From positions 1 through 6,477 of the forward strand of contig CALPKA020000029.1 in assembly GCA_943324025.2 (NCBI GenBank): 6,477 nucleotides of DNA, written 5' to 3'. Under the pieces are notes generated by a model, which worked only from the letters and a program-made list of their open reading frames with translations, had not been told where the DNA came from and did no database searches. Positions 5,761-6,477 of the stretch are shown one piece after another. The translations under genes and the position numbers were made by a program. The stretch is from Bifidobacterium breve (GTDB lineage: Bacteria; Actinomycetota; Actinomycetes; Nanopelagicales; Nanopelagicaceae). Every line of letters begins with the position of its first letter. The stretch's first letter is position 1.

Positions 5761-6477
5761 TTGCTTCTGCTAAATCTCCAGGAGTATCAGGCATTGCAGA
5801 TTTTGCAGCTCCTTTGAAGGTAAAGGTTGCAGAATCAGTCTCATCTGAAACATCTACCAAAATAATCTCTCCTGCTTTCAACTCACCAAATAGCATCTTC
5901 TCAGATAGCACATCCTCTAGCTCACGCTGAATTGTTCTGCGTAGTGGACGAGCTCCAAGAACTGGGTCATAACCTCGTTTAGCTAAAAGTGATTTAGCAG
6001 CAGTTGTTAACTCAATTCCCATATCTTTGGCTTTCAATCGCTCATCTAACTGAGCAACCATTAGATCAACAATCTTGATGATCTCATTCTCAGTTAACTG
6101 GTGGAACACAACAATGTCATCAATACGATTTAAGAATTCAGGTCTGAAGTGGGACTTAAGTTCATCGCCAACTTTAGCTTTCATTCTTTCGTAGCTACCT
6201 TGTGCATCTGCAACATTTGCAAAGCCAAGTGAAAGTGACTTAGAAATATCGCGAGTACCAAGGTTGGTTGTCATAATAATTATGGTGTTCTTGAAATCCA
6301 CAACTCGTCCTTGTGCATCTGTTAGACGACCATCTTCTAATACCTGAAGTAATGAGTTGAAGATATCTGGGTGAGCTTTTTCGATCTCATCAAAAAGCAC
6401 AACTGAGAATGGACGGCGGCGCACCTTCTCGGTTAACTGACCACCCTCGTCATAACCAACATAACCTGGAGGAGCAC
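5753..6477 (-). CDS. clpC: Partial ClpC, ATP-dependent Clp protease ATPase subunit (C-terminal third)
   Basis: ClpC is a hexameric Hsp100 unfoldase that feeds proteins to ClpP and acts in protein quality control. The 240 visible residues are the second AAA+ module and tail; the frame runs off the right edge, so the N-domain, first AAA+ module, middle domain and Walker A of the second module are outside. Seen in order are PPGYVGYDEGGQLTEKVRRRP, Walker B VVLFDEIEKAHPD (about 6403 to 6365), the sensor-1 region TTNLG, FRPEFLNRIDD with the arginine-finger region, and sensor-2 GARPLRR. The tail ends in a short poorly conserved stretch (TPGDLAEATN). The GTG at 6422-6424 is internal, not a start. ClpC is preferred over ClpB because of the PPGYVGYDEGGQLTE context and short acidic tail. 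The 3' end overlaps radA by 8 bases. Confidence 0.93.
   Translation of the reverse strand, partial: APPGYVGYDEGGQLTEKVRRRPFSVVLFDEIEKAHPDIFNSLLQVLEDGRLTDAQGRVVDFKNTIIIMTTNLGTRDISKSLSLGFANVADAQGSYERMKAKVGDELKSHFRPEFLNRIDDIVVFHQLTENEIIKIVDLMVAQLDERLKAKDMGIELTTAAKSLLAKRGYDPVLGARPLRRTIQRELEDVLSEKMLFGELKAGEIILVDVSDETDSATFTFKGAAKSAMPDTPGDLAEATN

Noticed and set aside
5712..5768. Inverted repeat AGAAGCA / TGCTTCT flanking the radA-clpC stops
   Set aside because: Seven pairs with a 43-base loop and no T-tract; chance is likely and both arms are coding.
6422..6424. GTG as start of a short Clp-like protein
   Set aside because: The frame continues upstream with PPGYVGYDEGGQLTEK, typical ClpC sequence, to the window edge.
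1..6477. Mobile element, CRISPR, tRNA/rRNA or defence system
   Set aside because: No transposase, integrase, direct-repeat array, cloverleaf-like sequence or defence-family motif was recognised; almost all the window is taken up by the listed genes.

Overview
The window looks like part of a streamlined, low-GC actinobacterial chromosome, by eye about 40% G+C. Three things suggest this. It has a bS22-type (AURKAIP1/COX24-like) ribosomal mini-protein, a ClpC-type ATPase, and several genes whose -10-like hexamer sits only 6-8 bases before the ATG with no Shine-Dalgarno (leaderless mRNAs). Freshwater Nanopelagicales (acI) would fit, but that is an inference from gene content and base composition, not a phylogenetic result.

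Layout. Positions 1-1265 (+) are the 3' part of a larger gene for a probably exported protein: the end of a fibronectin type III domain, then beta-propeller-like repeats. Facing it is a minus-strand cluster read right to left: proC (pyrroline-5-carboxylate reductase), a TTG-started secreted beta-propeller-like protein overlapping proC by 4 bases, and bS22. The bS22 frame carries an in-frame TAG at codon 18, although the sequence on both sides still encodes the family protein. A strong hairpin with a T-rich tail, lying inside the end of the convergent first gene, probably terminates this cluster.

A 56-base divergent spacer separates proC from a plus-strand pair: a cysteine-rich putative metal-binding protein (286 aa) and radA (456 aa). 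At the right edge radA converges on the 3' part of clpC (minus), and the two genes overlap by 8 bases.

Functionally this is mostly housekeeping: proline synthesis, branch migration in recombination, protein quality control and a ribosomal protein, plus two poorly characterised exported repeat proteins and one cysteine-rich protein. I see no tRNA, rRNA, CRISPR array, insertion sequence, phage or defence module. The most striking observation is the interrupted bS22 frame. The regulatory calls rest on short motifs and spacing and are correspondingly weaker.
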